From positions 15,784,590-15,848,589 of the forward strand of contig CM038921.1 in the NCBI GenBank assembly GCA_021904315.1: a DNA stretch of 64,000 bases. Direction: 5' to 3'. Shown here piece after piece: positions 22,561 to 35,492 of the stretch. A model generated the notes under the pieces. It saw nothing but the letters and a program-made list of their open reading frames with translations. It had not been told where the DNA came from and searched no databases. This DNA comes from Sphagnum magellanicum (taxonomy: Eukaryota > Streptophyta > Sphagnopsida > Sphagnales > Sphagnaceae). A program made the translations under genes and the position numbers. Position 1 is the first letter of the stretch. Each line of letters begins with the position of its first letter.

Positions 22561-22929
22561 GTTGTAGCCTTGTTACGACATGTCCTTTTGCAAGTAATTG
22601 AGCCTTTTGCCTTTCCTTCACCTTGACTTGTGTAATTGTTGTAATGTTAAGGTTGACACATCTACACCCAAATGGGTTAGCTTTGAAATTAGCTCAAAAG
22701 TTGAAATGAATTTTTTACCTTGCTTCTTTCATTATTATAGATGAAGTTTTTTGGACATTATTTCTTACACATCTTTTAGTTTGTTTCTAAGTTGTTCATT
22801 CAACTACATTAAATGTTTTAGCTTTGTTCACTTTTTATCCTTGTCTTTTTTTTTTAGTTCCCTAAATTGTGTTTGCTTCCTCCTTTTCTTTGGCTTTTCT
22901 TTATAGGATTAAAAACATTCATTAGATGT

Positions 22930-24480
22930 TACCACATGGGACTTGTTGTAGTCGACCAATGGTTATATTCTTCGTGTTCTTCTTGTAAGAAGATGTGGCA
23001 ATGAGAACAAGTTTGCAAAAAGGGGACTTTTTGGAATGGAATTTTCAATTGCTATTAGAGTTGGAAAAGTAGGGCTATCTAGATGTACAAATAGCTCACT
23101 ATAACTATTGTAGATGTTGTGTTCTTTGTTGCAACAAGGTCCATACGTCAATCCACATTGCCTGTAGTGTTGGTTTCTCCAAGTCATGAGCAAGATTCAT
23201 AAGAATTTTCATTGTGTCATTATATTGATTATTTTTGCAACAATTCCATTATTTCCCCATTGTTAATTATCATCAAGTGCTTCATATAAATTCTCAACAT
23301 TGTTTTCATATAGAATGTTTATTGATGTTAATATATACACTTCATTAGGTTTGATCCTATTGTCCATGGCCATTGGATTAGTAGGCCAAATCCTTGTAGC
23401 CCTAAAATCACTTTGAATGTTTTGCATGGTAAATGTTTTTTCCATTGCCTTGTTACCCATCTAGCCAATGTAGCTTTGTTTAACTCACTATAATTGTTTA
23501 TAACTATAACATTTTTTTTTTTAGTGTTGTTTTGAAAAGTTTGAAATAATTCACATCTAAAGGTTGTAAGGTATGTGAGGTATTTGATGGTAAGGTTATC
23601 ATGTCTAACCCTAATTGTTGTGTTTGTTCTAATGTTTGTATGGTTACATGTGAACCATGTCCATCCAAAATTAAAAGATGTGGTTTGGTCTAAAAAATCC
23701 TACTTGGTACCAACCTCATGAAAAATGACAATGATTCCTTGAATATGAAACTTGTCATCCATGCCTTTTTATGCATTGCCATGTATATATGTCTTTGTTT
23801 TTCAATTTTTTATGCAATCATCTTTGATACATTCACCCTTGAATATGCAAAACTTGGTAGAACTGCTTTCACTACATTTATGGCACATTTGCAATTTATC
23901 ATTCCCGATTTGGTAACAATGGTGTAGATTTGTTGTGAACCTCTTTTTACAAAGACTTTTGCCTTTGATTGTTTCCTAACTTGGATGCATGTCTTGTCAC
24001 TATTTCAAATGTGATTTTATCTATAGGAATGTTGCATGTACACTGTTGTTACAAGCTTCTCTAATTAGTCCTTGTGTTTTAAAGATTTCAGCTCCTTCTA
24101 CAAATTTGATTATAAGCTTTAAATGCATTTATTTAAACCAATGCCACCAAGAGTGTCCAAGTATCCCATTAATGAATGGTCTACGGTAGGTTTGAATAAA
24201 CTTTGCAACCTTTAATTTTAATTGTTGCATTGTTATTGACAATCCATAATCTTACACAACAAGTATCTAAGCAACAACATATGTACTTTTGTTTTTGTTA
24301 ACACACATGGGAACCAATTTTCCAAGACTTGGTCTTGCCATGGAGGTGGTGAGATAATGATGTTTAGGGTATGTTCTAATGGTGATTAGCCTTCATTAAT
24401 GATGTGACCTTGTTTAATTTCATCCATAGCCTCTTCCAATGCCTATGTTGTCCACTTCCTTCTCACATTATTAACTAAAT
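22930..24480 (-). mobile_element. Dead pogo/CENP-B-like (DDE_1) DNA transposon transposase
   Basis: The minus strand holds the remains of a transposase with a helix-turn-helix N-terminus and a DDE_1 domain. In order: NVRRKWTTQALEEAMDEIK (near 24478), a PPWQDQVLENWFP-like CENP-B-type segment, DYGLSI..QQLKLKVAKFI (near 24250), then MAMHKKAWMTSF (near 23770), LLILDGHGSHVTIQTLEQ (near 23660, holding the second catalytic Asp) and LDMITLPSNTSHTLQPLDV (near 23590), ending in an RRTRRI segment near 22970. Many stops and frame breaks mean it cannot be active. No terminal inverted repeats were found. The acidic repeat at 21650-22560 lies just downstream in the same orientation and could be the decayed C-terminal tail or an independent repeat. 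Confidence 0.7.
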
Positions 24481-24954
24481 TTCTAATTGCTCTTTTGACT
24501 TTTGACTTTTGTGAACTATAGCACAACCTACAAGACATTCCTTTTGTTTACAACTAGTTGCTCCAACAATTTTTATTTTTTTTTGTGAGGCACATTCTAC
24601 ATCATGGTTGGTTTGATCCTCCTAACCTTAACCTCCTCCAACCTAAAGCTTCACATTCATGCCCAACAAGAAGTATGCCCTTGTTTTTCTTAAAATTAAA
24701 CCAAGAACATGTAGAAACTTAATCAAGTCAAGGTATGTTTCATGAACATGCCATTCTATTTTCCAAATTTTTGAAATAAGATGAAAGAAATGAGAAAAAT
24801 ATTCCCAAATTAAATTATCATATGTGATTGTTTTACAAGTTGTGATTGTGAATTTCAACCTACAATTTGCTTGAACATGTTGAAATTTGCAATTTCTGTT
24901 TGAACTTTTTTGTGTTTTTGGACCCATTAATAATATAAATATTTGTTAAAACTT

Positions 24955-25165
24955 TTTCTTATATTCTTTGTCTATGGTAACAATTTTGCACTTGTTACAG
25001 TCTAGCTCTACTTTCATTTCTATGCAAACATTGTCTATGGCAACAATTGTGGTTTCACTAGATTTTGATTCTACTTTCACAACCATGCTATCTTTGGTTA
25101 TGGCAACATGTTTTGTCTCACTAGGTTTTGGTTCTATTTTCATAGCTACACTCTTTAATGCTTTT
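24955..25165 (-). repeat. Three degenerate coding-like 22-residue repeats
   Basis: On the minus strand three successive segments share the pattern K(I/V)E..P/S-SET..VAI: KIEPKPSETKHVAI, KVESKSSETTIVAI and KVELDCNKCKIVTI. They sit in a 114-codon open frame (25290-24946) of unknown function. Confidence 0.55.
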
Positions 25166-26640
25166 GATATTAGGATTAGTACTTTAGTACATAAAAAGTT
25201 TAAGAACTTTTGGAGATTCTCTTGCAAACTTTTTCTAAACTTTGACATGTTTCTTCTTAAGTGAAAAGAAAACCCAAGTTGCAAAATCAAATCAAGTGAA
25301 TCAAATCATGTTGGAATTCATATTGTGATATTCTTGTTTTTTCAAGAAATATAGGTGGCATCTTTGCAATTTCTATTGTAAATCCTAGGCTACATTGCAA
25401 CAAGAAATCAAATACACAATAGGGTCCAAAGTGGGATCTTTTTGCCTTCAATGTACTTCCCCACCCCATTACTAAACATATTTGATCACATAATGAATTG
25501 CCCTAGATTTGCCAATATGCCCAAGATCACCCCTTTAACCAAACATTTAAAGTTGTACGCACATAGATTTGGACAAATTTTCCCATACCCTTGGTACACA
25601 AAAGGAACAATGATAGGCCTAAAACTAAACAATTTCCTTAAGCTTCATATCACAAGATGCCTAAGACTACCCTAGATAAATTCCATTACCAAACATTTGA
25701 AAGCCCATGCTAGTCACACACATGTATTTGTGAACATTTGTGTGTATTCAAATGTGTCAACTCCTTCCCTAGTGTTAATGCCCTTTTCTTATAAATGTAA
25801 TTTAAAAAAAACACATACACACACACCCATGATTGAAACCATCACCTATATTATCAGTTACAATAACCTTGAAAAGATTGAGTGCAAATTTTTCTCACCA
25901 AGTGTTTCGTTGTAAGATGAGACCTAAATAGTGGTAGGTAAATTGGTGTTTGGTCATCAACCTAATTGTGAACAAACCAAGCATTTGATGACAAGGGGAC
26001 ATTTGGTGATGGGGTATTCTATCCTATTTACATAATTAAGAATGAATGTTTAGAATTTAAAAATGTATACACTTTTTGATTCAATGAATTGACTTTTGCT
26101 GACCTAATTTTTTTTGTGTATTAAGTAAACTATTTTCTTTGTATATTATAAAATATTTTTACTCATTAACATTTTTTGTTTGTGACAATATTGTGCTCAT
26201 TGCATTTTACCCTTTTTTGGGTCCTTTGCTTCTAATTGCACCATGGTTCCCTAAACCTTATATCGTTAACTATTGATTTTCATTTAACATGATTAACTAA
26301 AAAATAAAAATCTAAATGAATCCTATAAGAATATTAGGAGCATAATCTTCAAGATGTCCTTCCATCATTTTTCCCAACTTTTTGTTTTTATCTTTTAATC
26401 TTGAATCTTTCAAGGGGAAAAAAAAAAATCATCATCCTTTGTTGGTCCTATTGGGTTGTGTATGATAGGCTTCATCTTGATTTGCAAAATGACATGGATT
26501 TAATAAATTGCATTTTCCTTGTTGGGTCAACACATTTTCATTCAAAGATTTAGGATATGAACCTTGCTTAGTTTGTTGATTCAATGGTTGATGATCATGA
26601 AGTACTCTTGTTGTCTTCCTTTTAGTTTTATCATTGGTGG
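25166..26640. other. AT-rich intergenic, nothing recognised
   Basis: Both strands contain only short open frames with biased composition. A short ACAC run lies at about 25809-25826. Confidence 0.5.
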
Positions 26641-26643
26641 GTC

Positions 26644-27112
26644 AACATTGTTTTGTCAGTTGATGACATTCACACATTAGCTGATGTTGTCATTGTTAAC
26701 CCCACTGGAGTAGACTTGATATCACGAGTGGTTCTTTCTCATGGGGTGGTTGTGTTTTTGACGGCTCAAATGAAGGAAAGACTTTATTACAACTGTTACC
26801 CAGTAGATGTGTTTTTCCCTCTTGCCATAGAGATTTTTGAGTGTCTTCATTAATAGGCCGACAACTTTTTTCATTGATGTGCTAACATGGCATGGACAGC
26901 AAAAGGCACCAAAGGCCCTCCTTTATCAATGTTGTGTTCATTTTATAAACAAAGAGTATCAATAGGATTATAGAGAGCCTATGCCATTGTTATCTCAAGA
27001 CATGTTGTCACTACAAGGGAGGGTTATTTTAGGATTGGAATTTTATTGGGTTTACCTCCCCTTTCTTTAGTTGATATGCTTCATGCAATTGGAGGAGGGT
27101 TTGGTTCTTAGT
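26644..27112 (+). mobile_element. Decayed retroelement-like coding fragment
   Basis: One frame reads HTLADVVIVNPTGVDLISR, VVLSHGVVVFLTAQMKERLY, FFPLAIEIFECLH, CANMAW, GPPLSMLCSFYKQRVS and GLPPLSLVDML. From memory this pattern occurs near the end of reverse-transcriptase-type element ORFs in plant genomes. I cannot verify the exact family, so the class is tentative. Frame is kept over about 155 codons but is broken by four internal stops (TAA, TAG, TGA, TAG). Each is one C-to-T step from CAA, CAG or CGA, which would restore the Gln, Gln, Arg and Gln I expect. Confidence 0.5.
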
Positions 27113-30029
27113 GGTTCCCTTTTGTCATGGTGGTCCACCTCTTTTGGGTTGTTTGTTTGCCTAGACTTTGGTCCTTGCCCCTTGTTTATTTTTCTTTCCC
27201 TTTTTCAAGTGCTTTCTTTTTATAAAGTTTGGTAGGGTTTCATCATGAAGACTCAATAACTTCCATCCTTCTTGTGAAGTAATGATACATTGTCGTCATA
27301 TTCACAATTATTATAATTCATTTATCCCAGTATCACCAAATGCCTCAAATATTGCCTCACCTATCCTCCCTCCCAATAACAAAGTCTACTTGGCATAGTT
27401 TGTTACAAGGGAAAAAAAACCTTAAATATCTACCTCATGCTCATGAACTATGCAACATGCTTACTCTCCTTTGTGCCATACAAAAATCCTAAAACTCACA
27501 TAAAAAATCCCACAACTTTTGTACTTGATGTTCTATTGGCCTCTTAATTGTCTTCACCTTCTCTTTGGTTTCTTTCCATCCCCTTTTTGCTTCAATGTGT
27601 TCCTTGTTCTAGACCTCAACATTGTAATCCCATCAACTCAATATGTAGGTGAAGGTTCTTGAATGTTTGACTTGCCTCAATTCACTTCCAAGTTTGCCAT
27701 AGAAAGTGTTGTTTGTGCACCATCTTCATCAACTTTCACCCAAAACTAGACCAATTAGCATAATTGTTACCTTTTTGCCCTTCAACATTGAATCCCATCA
27801 AATTACTTTACTCCATCCATGTAGCATGATGGATAGTTCATGCCAAAGGCAACTAAATTAAAACAAGAAACAAACTTGAAAGAAATGAAAACTTTACTCT
27901 CTTATTCCTTGGCTTTGTCATCTTGCACACAACTAACCACTATCAAAATGATCATGTCTCAACCTTGCAATAATCAAATCATGATCAAACACTCCATATC
28001 TGAGTGTTGCACTATGCCATACAAAACCATTTAGGCTCCAAACCTATTTTTCATAGATTTGTTCCAAGCAACATCTGATTTTCATTTCTTTGAAATCCTA
28101 GCCATGATTCCTAGATGGAAACTCCTTTCATACTGCATTTTGAGACTAGGAAACTTACATATCAGGAACAACACCACATTGCTGTCAGGAATCTGTTACA
28201 CTGAAATTCAGTGATCACAAGATGCAATGACAGCAGCAAGGTAATGAAACAGTTGACAGTTGTCCCTTCCCATCAGGCAAGGCCCACAGAACTTCATGAC
28301 ATCTACAAGGCTCTTTCTGAACCACCAAAACACATGTTTCTCGGTTAACTTCTTCACAACCAACTTAAGGTACTCAAAAACAATTTGCAACCCTTTTCAG
28401 TTGGATGTGAGAATGACAATAACATCACTGATGCCTTCAAAATTTTGGTTTCAGTGTGAGGGGGGACGGACATTGGAATTATTGATCTTCAACAAGGAAT
28501 TCACAATAAGCATGTGCAGTTACATCTCTTTCAATGACAGCTTCTTCAGAGTACATCTGTCAGAAACATTTTCCGTTGTTATGCAAGAACTGAGTGGCAG
28601 CTGAAGAAACCCCACATTGTGACTGTACTTATCAAGATGAAGCCACCTGTGACAGTCAACTCTGCAAAGGTTCAACCCAGCATGAATTCAGCAGCATGAC
28701 CCACAAACCCATCACTTGGAATATCACTGCTTACACAAGCCATAACAGATCAGCCTGACTTGCATGATAAAACAAGTAGTCTGTTTGGTTACGCAACTCT
28801 CATTACAGCTGATCTGCTCAAGAGCACCTGCACAATCAACTCTTGTCCATACTCAATTCACATGAAGTAGTTTTATGTTGAGATGGAAGAGACAGACCTG
28901 GTGTGCACATTGAGACCACTCCTTAAATAATTTCACTGTGTTAGCACATTCCAATGGATTCTGCAGAACCCAAGAAAACGACCAATAAAAACACTACATC
29001 CCTTGCTGAGATGTGCACAAAAAGCCCAATTCACTTGCAGAACAATCACAAGGGCGATTTCAAATCACACACACCAGTGTGTCACAACCCAACAAATTGA
29101 AAAATACAGGTCAGATGGTTGCATGCATCTTGCTGTTCTCATGATAGCACTGAATGCAGGCCTCCTCATTTGTACAAGGAACTGGCCGTGATGGTGGACA
29201 GTAGTTATTGCTCATCTGATCATGCTTTGTGGGTATATGTTGTGGATTGCAGAATCTGATGCACTGCAAATGTTTTGTGTGTCCTCCTGCACAGGAAGAA
29301 GAGAGCCAACCCTTACACAGGAACATGTTGCATCATGACATTGTTGGCATGTTCCTACATTTTTGATGTAATCTATGAAACCATCCAATGAGTACCTAAT
29401 AGTATTCCAAAGCTGGTAAAACAGAAGTGGAGGCTCTGTGAGATTCTGCTGCAACCTTCTGTTTAGACAGTGTCTGATTCCAATCACTTCTCATGTCAAG
29501 CTTCTACACATCTATGATGTGGTGGTGCTCAAATGGGTTTGGACTGAAAGTGTAGGGTAAAACCCACAGGGCGGGGCTTTATGGACTTCATAGGAATAAG
29601 GGCCTTGGCTCCACGAGGCAGACCAGAGCATGGGCCTGATTCCTGTAGATCATGAGGCAAAGGAGGCCGAGGTTCTTCCTTCTGTCTACTCAAAGAATGG
29701 GAGAGATCTTACACATATAAGTAGGCATAATTTTCCTCCCACTCATAAGGGTTAGGCGTAAGATCCTTCCTCTTTTCTAGAAGGCATGCATAGAGGGACA
29801 TATGCATGGATATAAGGTACCCACCCAAAGTATACTAGGAATTTTCTCAGAGTGCTTTACAGTGTAGGAATTAGTGAAGCAATGCTTGAGCTAATCATTA
29901 ACAAGCACTTTAGCTTGAGTTGATGTAGCTGGACTTTGATATTTTATGTTATATTTAGTGACAAAGTGGGGCGTGTATTTTGGTAAGAAAAAGGACAGAG
30001 TTAGTTTGGAACAAACATTGGGAAAAGGG
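27113..30029. other. Intergenic, low-copy-looking but unrecognised
   Basis: Base composition is more balanced from about 28050 to 29800 than in neighbouring AT-rich DNA. No protein family was recognised on either strand. A block at 29800-29870 resembles 38500-38570, suggesting a dispersed repeat. Confidence 0.4.
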
Positions 30030-30420
30030 ATGTCTACCAGTGTTGGTGAGTTATTGATTTTTGACGTGGTTAATAATACATTAATAATACCTACCCATCC
30101 GGTTATTGATTATTGATTATGACTTCACAAATTGGTACTGAATATTCAAAATCTAATCACTTACCCAGATTACCTGGTTATCATCCAGGTAGATTATCAG
30201 TCCTAAAACACTATATATATAGAAACCAATATAATATTAATAATAACAATAAATTATTTTGTTTTTACTTCTTAAAGAAACCTCTATAATATTTAACCAG
30301 TGCATAATTGGTAGGTTATTTGGAGGTTATCAACTGCCTATTAAAAACCCTACCCTTATGCACAACTATTGGTTATTAAAAAAATAATTGAAAACCTAAC
30401 TGGCACCCTAAAAAAATGAT
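30030..30420. repeat. GGTTAT/ATAACC-rich dispersed repeat, copy 1
   Basis: Many copies of GGTTAT, ATTGATTA and AACCTAAC-like words occur, ending near ACCCTTATGCACAACTATTG. A second region of the same character is at 51130-51800, which has ACCCTTATGCATAACT. Confidence 0.5.
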
Positions 30421-31091
30421 ATTGATATTGATAACATACTCCTGCAAGATTGGTTTAAAGTTCATGTTGAAGCAGCAAGTTCCCCAATACAAATTTTTTT
30501 TTACCAATGACAAGTATGAGTGAGTCCTGCCCATTACAATCCAATTACCATATCTACATTTTAACCATTTATTGCAAAATTCAAATAGACATACATATTA
30601 TGCACCACTATGTAGGCTACACAAAATACACAGTCATCATGAATACACTGCCTTTCCTGGAATTTAATGAAAACTGGGTATCCAGGAAACCCACTAATAA
30701 TACACTGGATTACTTGCAACACACTCAAAACATCCCAGGCTGGTAAAATAGCTAATACCAACCCAATGTTCAAATAGTTGAAAAGTATAATATCACACCT
30801 GTAGTTTCTGTCCACTTTCACCACCAGCAGAAAACCAATCCTGTTTGTGTTCGCCCACAACAATATACCATTGTCAAGATGTTCAATTCCAGCTCATGTC
30901 CAGTCAAGCACCAGTTGACTGGATTCCGGGTCATTTGAGATGTATACCTCATTAGGAAGCAGTCTTGCAAGGCTACAAAAGAATACTCAAGAAGGGCCAC
31001 AACAATTAGATTAGGGGTTGATTGTGATTCAACTAGGTTTGACCAATCCTGGATTAAGGAGGTCTGACTCTGGACAGAGTAAGAGTTGCTT
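30421..31091. other. 3' flank of the LEA-2/CC-like gene
   Basis: No gene is recognised. It probably contains the 3' UTR of the minus-strand gene that ends at 31092. Confidence 0.4.
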
Positions 31092-33061
31092 TTATGAGGT
31101 GTAATTGCAAGCTAATTGTTGCACCTTCCAATGGGCAGTTCCATTTGGACTGAAATTGAAGTTGCAGGTGAAACCGCTACTGAAATCGGATTTGATCATC
31201 TTTCCCACAACATAGGCATGTGATTGCACAGATCCAATTACTTGCAGTGGAACCCCTGTGGTCCCAGTAGCTTGGTACAATGTGGTGAAACTTGGGCCAG
31301 CACCATGTAGGTACTCTGTGGAAGCTGAAAGTTTCACCTGGTATTTTGTTGCCACTTGTTTTTGGAGGAAATTCAAACCAATCTGCATTCAACTCAAACA
31401 ACAGAGGACCACTCAACACATTTCTCGCTTCATGATTGCACCTAATGTAGTCAGTCCTATCTTATCCACTCTATTGCCTACAAGCTTCAGTTCAAAATGC
31501 ACATCCTGATTGATCACCCAACCAAACATTTCCCCAGCCTAAGGTACTTAAATGCAGAGTTCATACAGCATCTATGTCCATCTCAGTTCTATATCCATCT
31601 TGTAGTTTCACAACCATCAGCTGCAAAAAAGAGAGGATAACTTGCCTAAAAATGGTGTGCCTACATCCAGCAGGACCAACTATGCCTAGAAACACCACTT
31701 GCACATCAAACAGTCCTGAAACCTCACCAATTCCTAGAAATAGGAGCAATGGGAGAATTATATTCTCAACCCTGACATCAAAATATGGAGGAGTTAGATT
31801 ATTCAGCTGAAGCATAGGTAGGTATCACACCTGGCCAGTTCCCAAGGGCAGGTCAAGGTACATAAGGTTCACTTCAGAAGGCTCAACATGGTACCCAAAG
31901 GTACTGGAAGGATTATACAACTGTAGGTCAAGAGTAGCATTGAGTGAAACTGTCTTGGTAGGAACTCCTCCATTGTCAATCCCATCCTGCAAGTTGAAAT
32001 ACTGAAATCCAATACGCTGCACATGTTTAAATCCAGAACCAAAATCAGTCAAAAAAACCCACTACTTGAACAACAATATTTCCTGACTACAATATACCTC
32101 ATTTGTAAGCATGGAAAAATGATGCTGCTCCAATACACATTCAGGAATTTTATTTGATTTTTCCTTTCTGTGACCCTGAAAAGAAAGAAGCTACATAAAA
32201 GAACATATCAACATAAAAGAAGAGAAGAAGCTACAGGGAAGACAAATAAATGCATGAGAGAGAAATTGATAACAAAGAAAGAGACAGCCTTAAGGAAGAG
32301 ATCAATTCCACAAAAAACACTTGGAGAAAAGTGAAGGAAGAAACAAGGAAACACAAAGCACAAGGCAAGCAATAGAGACACACATGGGAGAGGAACTAAT
32401 GCACAAAAGCAGCTTCAAAACACAGGAACTTTTGAGATGGAAGGGAGATAATAAAGGGAGGCAAGAAAACTCTAGAAGTAGAAATGAGAGGCTACCAGAA
32501 TACTCTATAGAGAGAGTGGTGACAGAAAGGAAGAGGCACCTGCACTGTGACTTTTGGTTTGTGCGGCATGGTGACGAGCCAGAATACAAGAGCGCCAATG
32601 AAGAACACGGCAACGCTGAAGAGGACAGCAATCAAGAAAATGCAGCAGCGAGAGAGACTCTTCTTGGTCTCCACTTCAGGCCCTTCCTCTTCCAAGATAG
32701 TTCCCGGAGCCCAGGCTCTATTGTACCCTCCCTTCTTGTGGGCTGCACCAGCACCTCCAGCACCGGCGTGAGGAAGCACTCTTCGTGAGCCTGGCTTGGG
32801 AGCCGTGGCCATGTTGAAAGAAGTGGAACCAGAGCTGCCGTTCTTGAAGTGCTTGTGCATGGGAGATGCCATAGGACTCTCCCGAGGCGTGGCTCGAGAA
32901 AAGCTCTGCGACAGAGAATCTATATCATGCGTTGTGGATTCGCGAGAGGGAGATTGCACGAAGTACACTGGATGTCCGTGTCTGGAAGGCGACAATGGCG
33001 GCGATGGTACCAAGCTCGATTCCGAGTCGAACGAGGCCCTCATTCTTCCGTATCGCGACAT
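31092..33061 (-). CDS. LEA-2 family membrane protein resembling COMPANION OF CELLULOSE SYNTHASE (exons 33061-32540, 32016-31831, 31382-31092)
   Basis: A 332-residue type II membrane protein. Residues 1-137 are a Ser/Pro/Arg-rich cytosolic domain with HPVYFVQSPSRESTTHD (30-46), the signature shared with Arabidopsis CC1/CC2-type proteins. A transmembrane helix lies at 139-163, followed by PHKPKVTVQ. The outside part is an LEA-2 domain: RIGFQYFNLQDGIDNGGVPT, LDLQLYNPSSTFGYHV, YLHGAGPSF, SHAYVVGKM and the final LACNYTS. In Arabidopsis CC proteins accompany the cellulose synthase complex and bind microtubules through the N-terminal domain; that role here is inference from the N-terminal motif. Intron 1 (32539-32017) and intron 2 (31830-31383) have GT-AG ends, both in phase 0, and exon lengths of 522, 186 and 291 nt keep the frame. 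The plain LEA-2/NHL family is the alternative label. No lesion is seen. Confidence 0.88.
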
Positions 33062-35036
33062 CGTGCTCTGTCTCTGCTGCTATATGCAATGCTGGGGATG
33101 GTAACTGTGACAAACTCTACAAGAGCTACAACGCTGGACCAGCAACGAACCAAGCTTTTTCTGATCTTCTTGAATTTTGTATGTCACAGTAAGGAAGCCG
33201 TTCTTACAAGCATCTCAGTGGAAGAGAGACGGAAGACATGACAGTCAAACCTAGGCAAGGCAGACGCCGGCATTGCAGCTTCATCTACACAGAGCTTCGA
33301 TGAAAAACACTACGCCTCGTCCTCCAGTACACATGCAGAAACATCGGAGCTTCAGACGGCGGGATAATCACCTCGACTCCTGTTCCTCCACCTCCTAATT
33401 GTCTATAACTTCTTCAGTACTAATTTCGATTCTTCCGTTTCTCCAGAATAATAATGAAACCAATCTCTCTAAGCTTCTCTAAGTTCTGGAAACTGTCTTT
33501 TCCACTCTCTGACTCATGTTCAGTGTAGCATTGCTGCTGATGCCATTCACATAGGTACCACTGCAGAGGAGAAACTATCTCAAAAGCGCTCCACAAACGT
33601 CTTCCTCTGAGGGGAAAAAAACAAAAAACAGCTAAGCCTCAAAAGCTCCAGAATTCCCCCGAAGAGGCTCCAGCAAAGCTACAAACAGTTGGCGAAATCA
33701 GAAGCTCCCGCAGCACAAAACCACAAGCTGGAAACGCAGTCTTCTCGCTGCTTTTTGCCGCTGCCACCTTCCCTGTTTCTTCTTCCAGCACAACTGTGCA
33801 AACAAATCCACCGTTGCCGCTGCAAGGGCGCTGCAACGAACGAACGAACGACGAACGAACGACGAACGAGTCTGATTCCGCTGTCTTCGTTCTCATCCAC
33901 GCATCATTCCGTCGTCCTACTCGCGTCACATTGATGATGTAACCGAGAGACGACGTCGCTTTCCGTCCTAGTGCGTTCATTTTCTGTCGTCGTTCGTCTT
34001 CTTTTCGTCCACAAACCAAAGAACCTGCTGCTGCGCAAGCAGGAAGGAAACAGGGGATGTGCGATCTCCTCATATCACTGCTGCCATGCAACAAACAATA
34101 ATCACAAGATTTGGTAGGGCTTTGCTAGATATGAGAAATACAAGTTGATGTTGCAATTGATGTTGGGTCCAAGAGCAGCTTATGTTTTTTGTACCGATAC
34201 TTCACATCACTGTAATGTCTCTAGAGCTGATGGTCATTTGCATTGCTTCCCAACTGCAGTGGTGCACTCTTTTTCTATTGTGGTTTTGAGTGGATGCTCT
34301 CATGGAGCTGATTCTTCTCTCACAAAGTCATCAAGTCTGTACATTTTTAAATCTTCCTTTCATCATGACTATAGGAATACATGTGCAATGGGTTAAATAG
34401 AAATTCACCACTCAAATCTCTGCATAAACTAACATCTTCAACAATTAAAAAAAAAAGTGCTCTGGACAAAGCAACAACTTACTGCCGTGGCATTCTGGAC
34501 ATATTTTCATATTGGTCGGGCTTCAATTAAGGTACATTGCATAGATGCGCAGTTTTGGATCTTGAAGAGAGGACCATTTTGCTGTTTTATTGAAAATTGT
34601 CAGGTGATTAGATGTACATGCAACTTCAGTTTCTTTCAACTGCCAACCTCCTTAGTGTGCTTGTAATCCTGTTCTTCAATTGTTAAGAGTCATCACGTTT
34701 GCTCTGACATGCTTGAACCAGGGGTGGTTGTGATTTATGACTGAGTAACCTACTGTGTGTTGAAGGATCATTTAGGTTTAGGGTTTAGGTTTCGAGTTAG
34801 TATTACCTTAATGTCATAATCTGGACAAGATGTACCAAGCTTCATGGAAAGGCTTCATTGTCTTTTGTTGTGGTGGTGGATGGCAGTGATGTTGAACCTT
34901 ATCTGGAGGGTCTACCTATAGCAGATAATGAAAGCCAGGTTAGGCAATGTTGCTGAGATTGGATGGTCACCCACTAGGGGATGAACAAGAGGTACAGTGA
35001 TTATCTCTTCCAAGAATACTTCACTCATTGTCATGG
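33062..35036. other. Promoter side of the LEA-2/CC-like gene and intergenic
   Basis: The first kilobase has higher GC and is probably the promoter and leader of the minus-strand gene. Telo-box-like TTTAGGGTTTAGG lies near 34778. The open frame at 34094-33639 (151 codons, minus strand) is low complexity and shows no family signature, so it is not called. Confidence 0.45.
33836..33869. repeat. CGAA/CGA short tandem repeat
   Basis: Runs of CGAACGAACGA occur about 780 bp upstream of the LEA-2/CC-like ATG. Confidence 0.85.
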
Positions 35037-35262
35037 CTATGTATAGGCACCAGCTTATTTCTTCACATGACAAGGTCCTGCAGAGGTTGGTTTCACTCAA
35101 GGTATTGTCGGAAGACAGACCAGTGGTAAAATGATGAGTACCAGGGCTTGTTCAAGATAAATCTTATCAAGCTATGTATAGGCACTGGCTTATTTCTTCA
35201 GATGACAAGGTCCTGCAGATGTTGGTTTTACTCAAGGTATTATTGTAAGACAGACCAGTGGT
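35037..35262 (+). repeat. Tandem duplication, 134-bp spacing
   Basis: Two ~90-bp copies (35037-35125 and 35171-35262) share GCTATGTATAGGCAC, TTATTTCTTCA and ATGACAAGGTCCTGCAGA. Each reads as a short coding-like segment ending at CTCAAG followed by GTATT, a possible splice donor. Confidence 0.7.
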
Positions 35263-35492
35263 TCTGAGCACCCAATCCTTCTTGCAAGCTGTAACAATCA
35301 GATCTCCTCTCTGGATTCAGATGTAAATGCTACATGCACATTTGTGCTGACCAATGACATTGGAAAGTGAACAGAGGCCAATCTTTGTATAAAGTATATA
35401 AGTAGCAAACCATATGACTGCAAAAGTTCCTTGCATGACAGAGAGGTGCAAATGGAACAGAGTGAGAAAATCTGGCAGATCATGATCAGAAG

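Noticed and set aside
33639-34094. 151-codon minus-strand ORF upstream of the LEA-2/CC-like gene
   Set aside because: It has no recognisable domain, an Arg/Ser-rich composition from CGAA repeats, and lies in a probable promoter.
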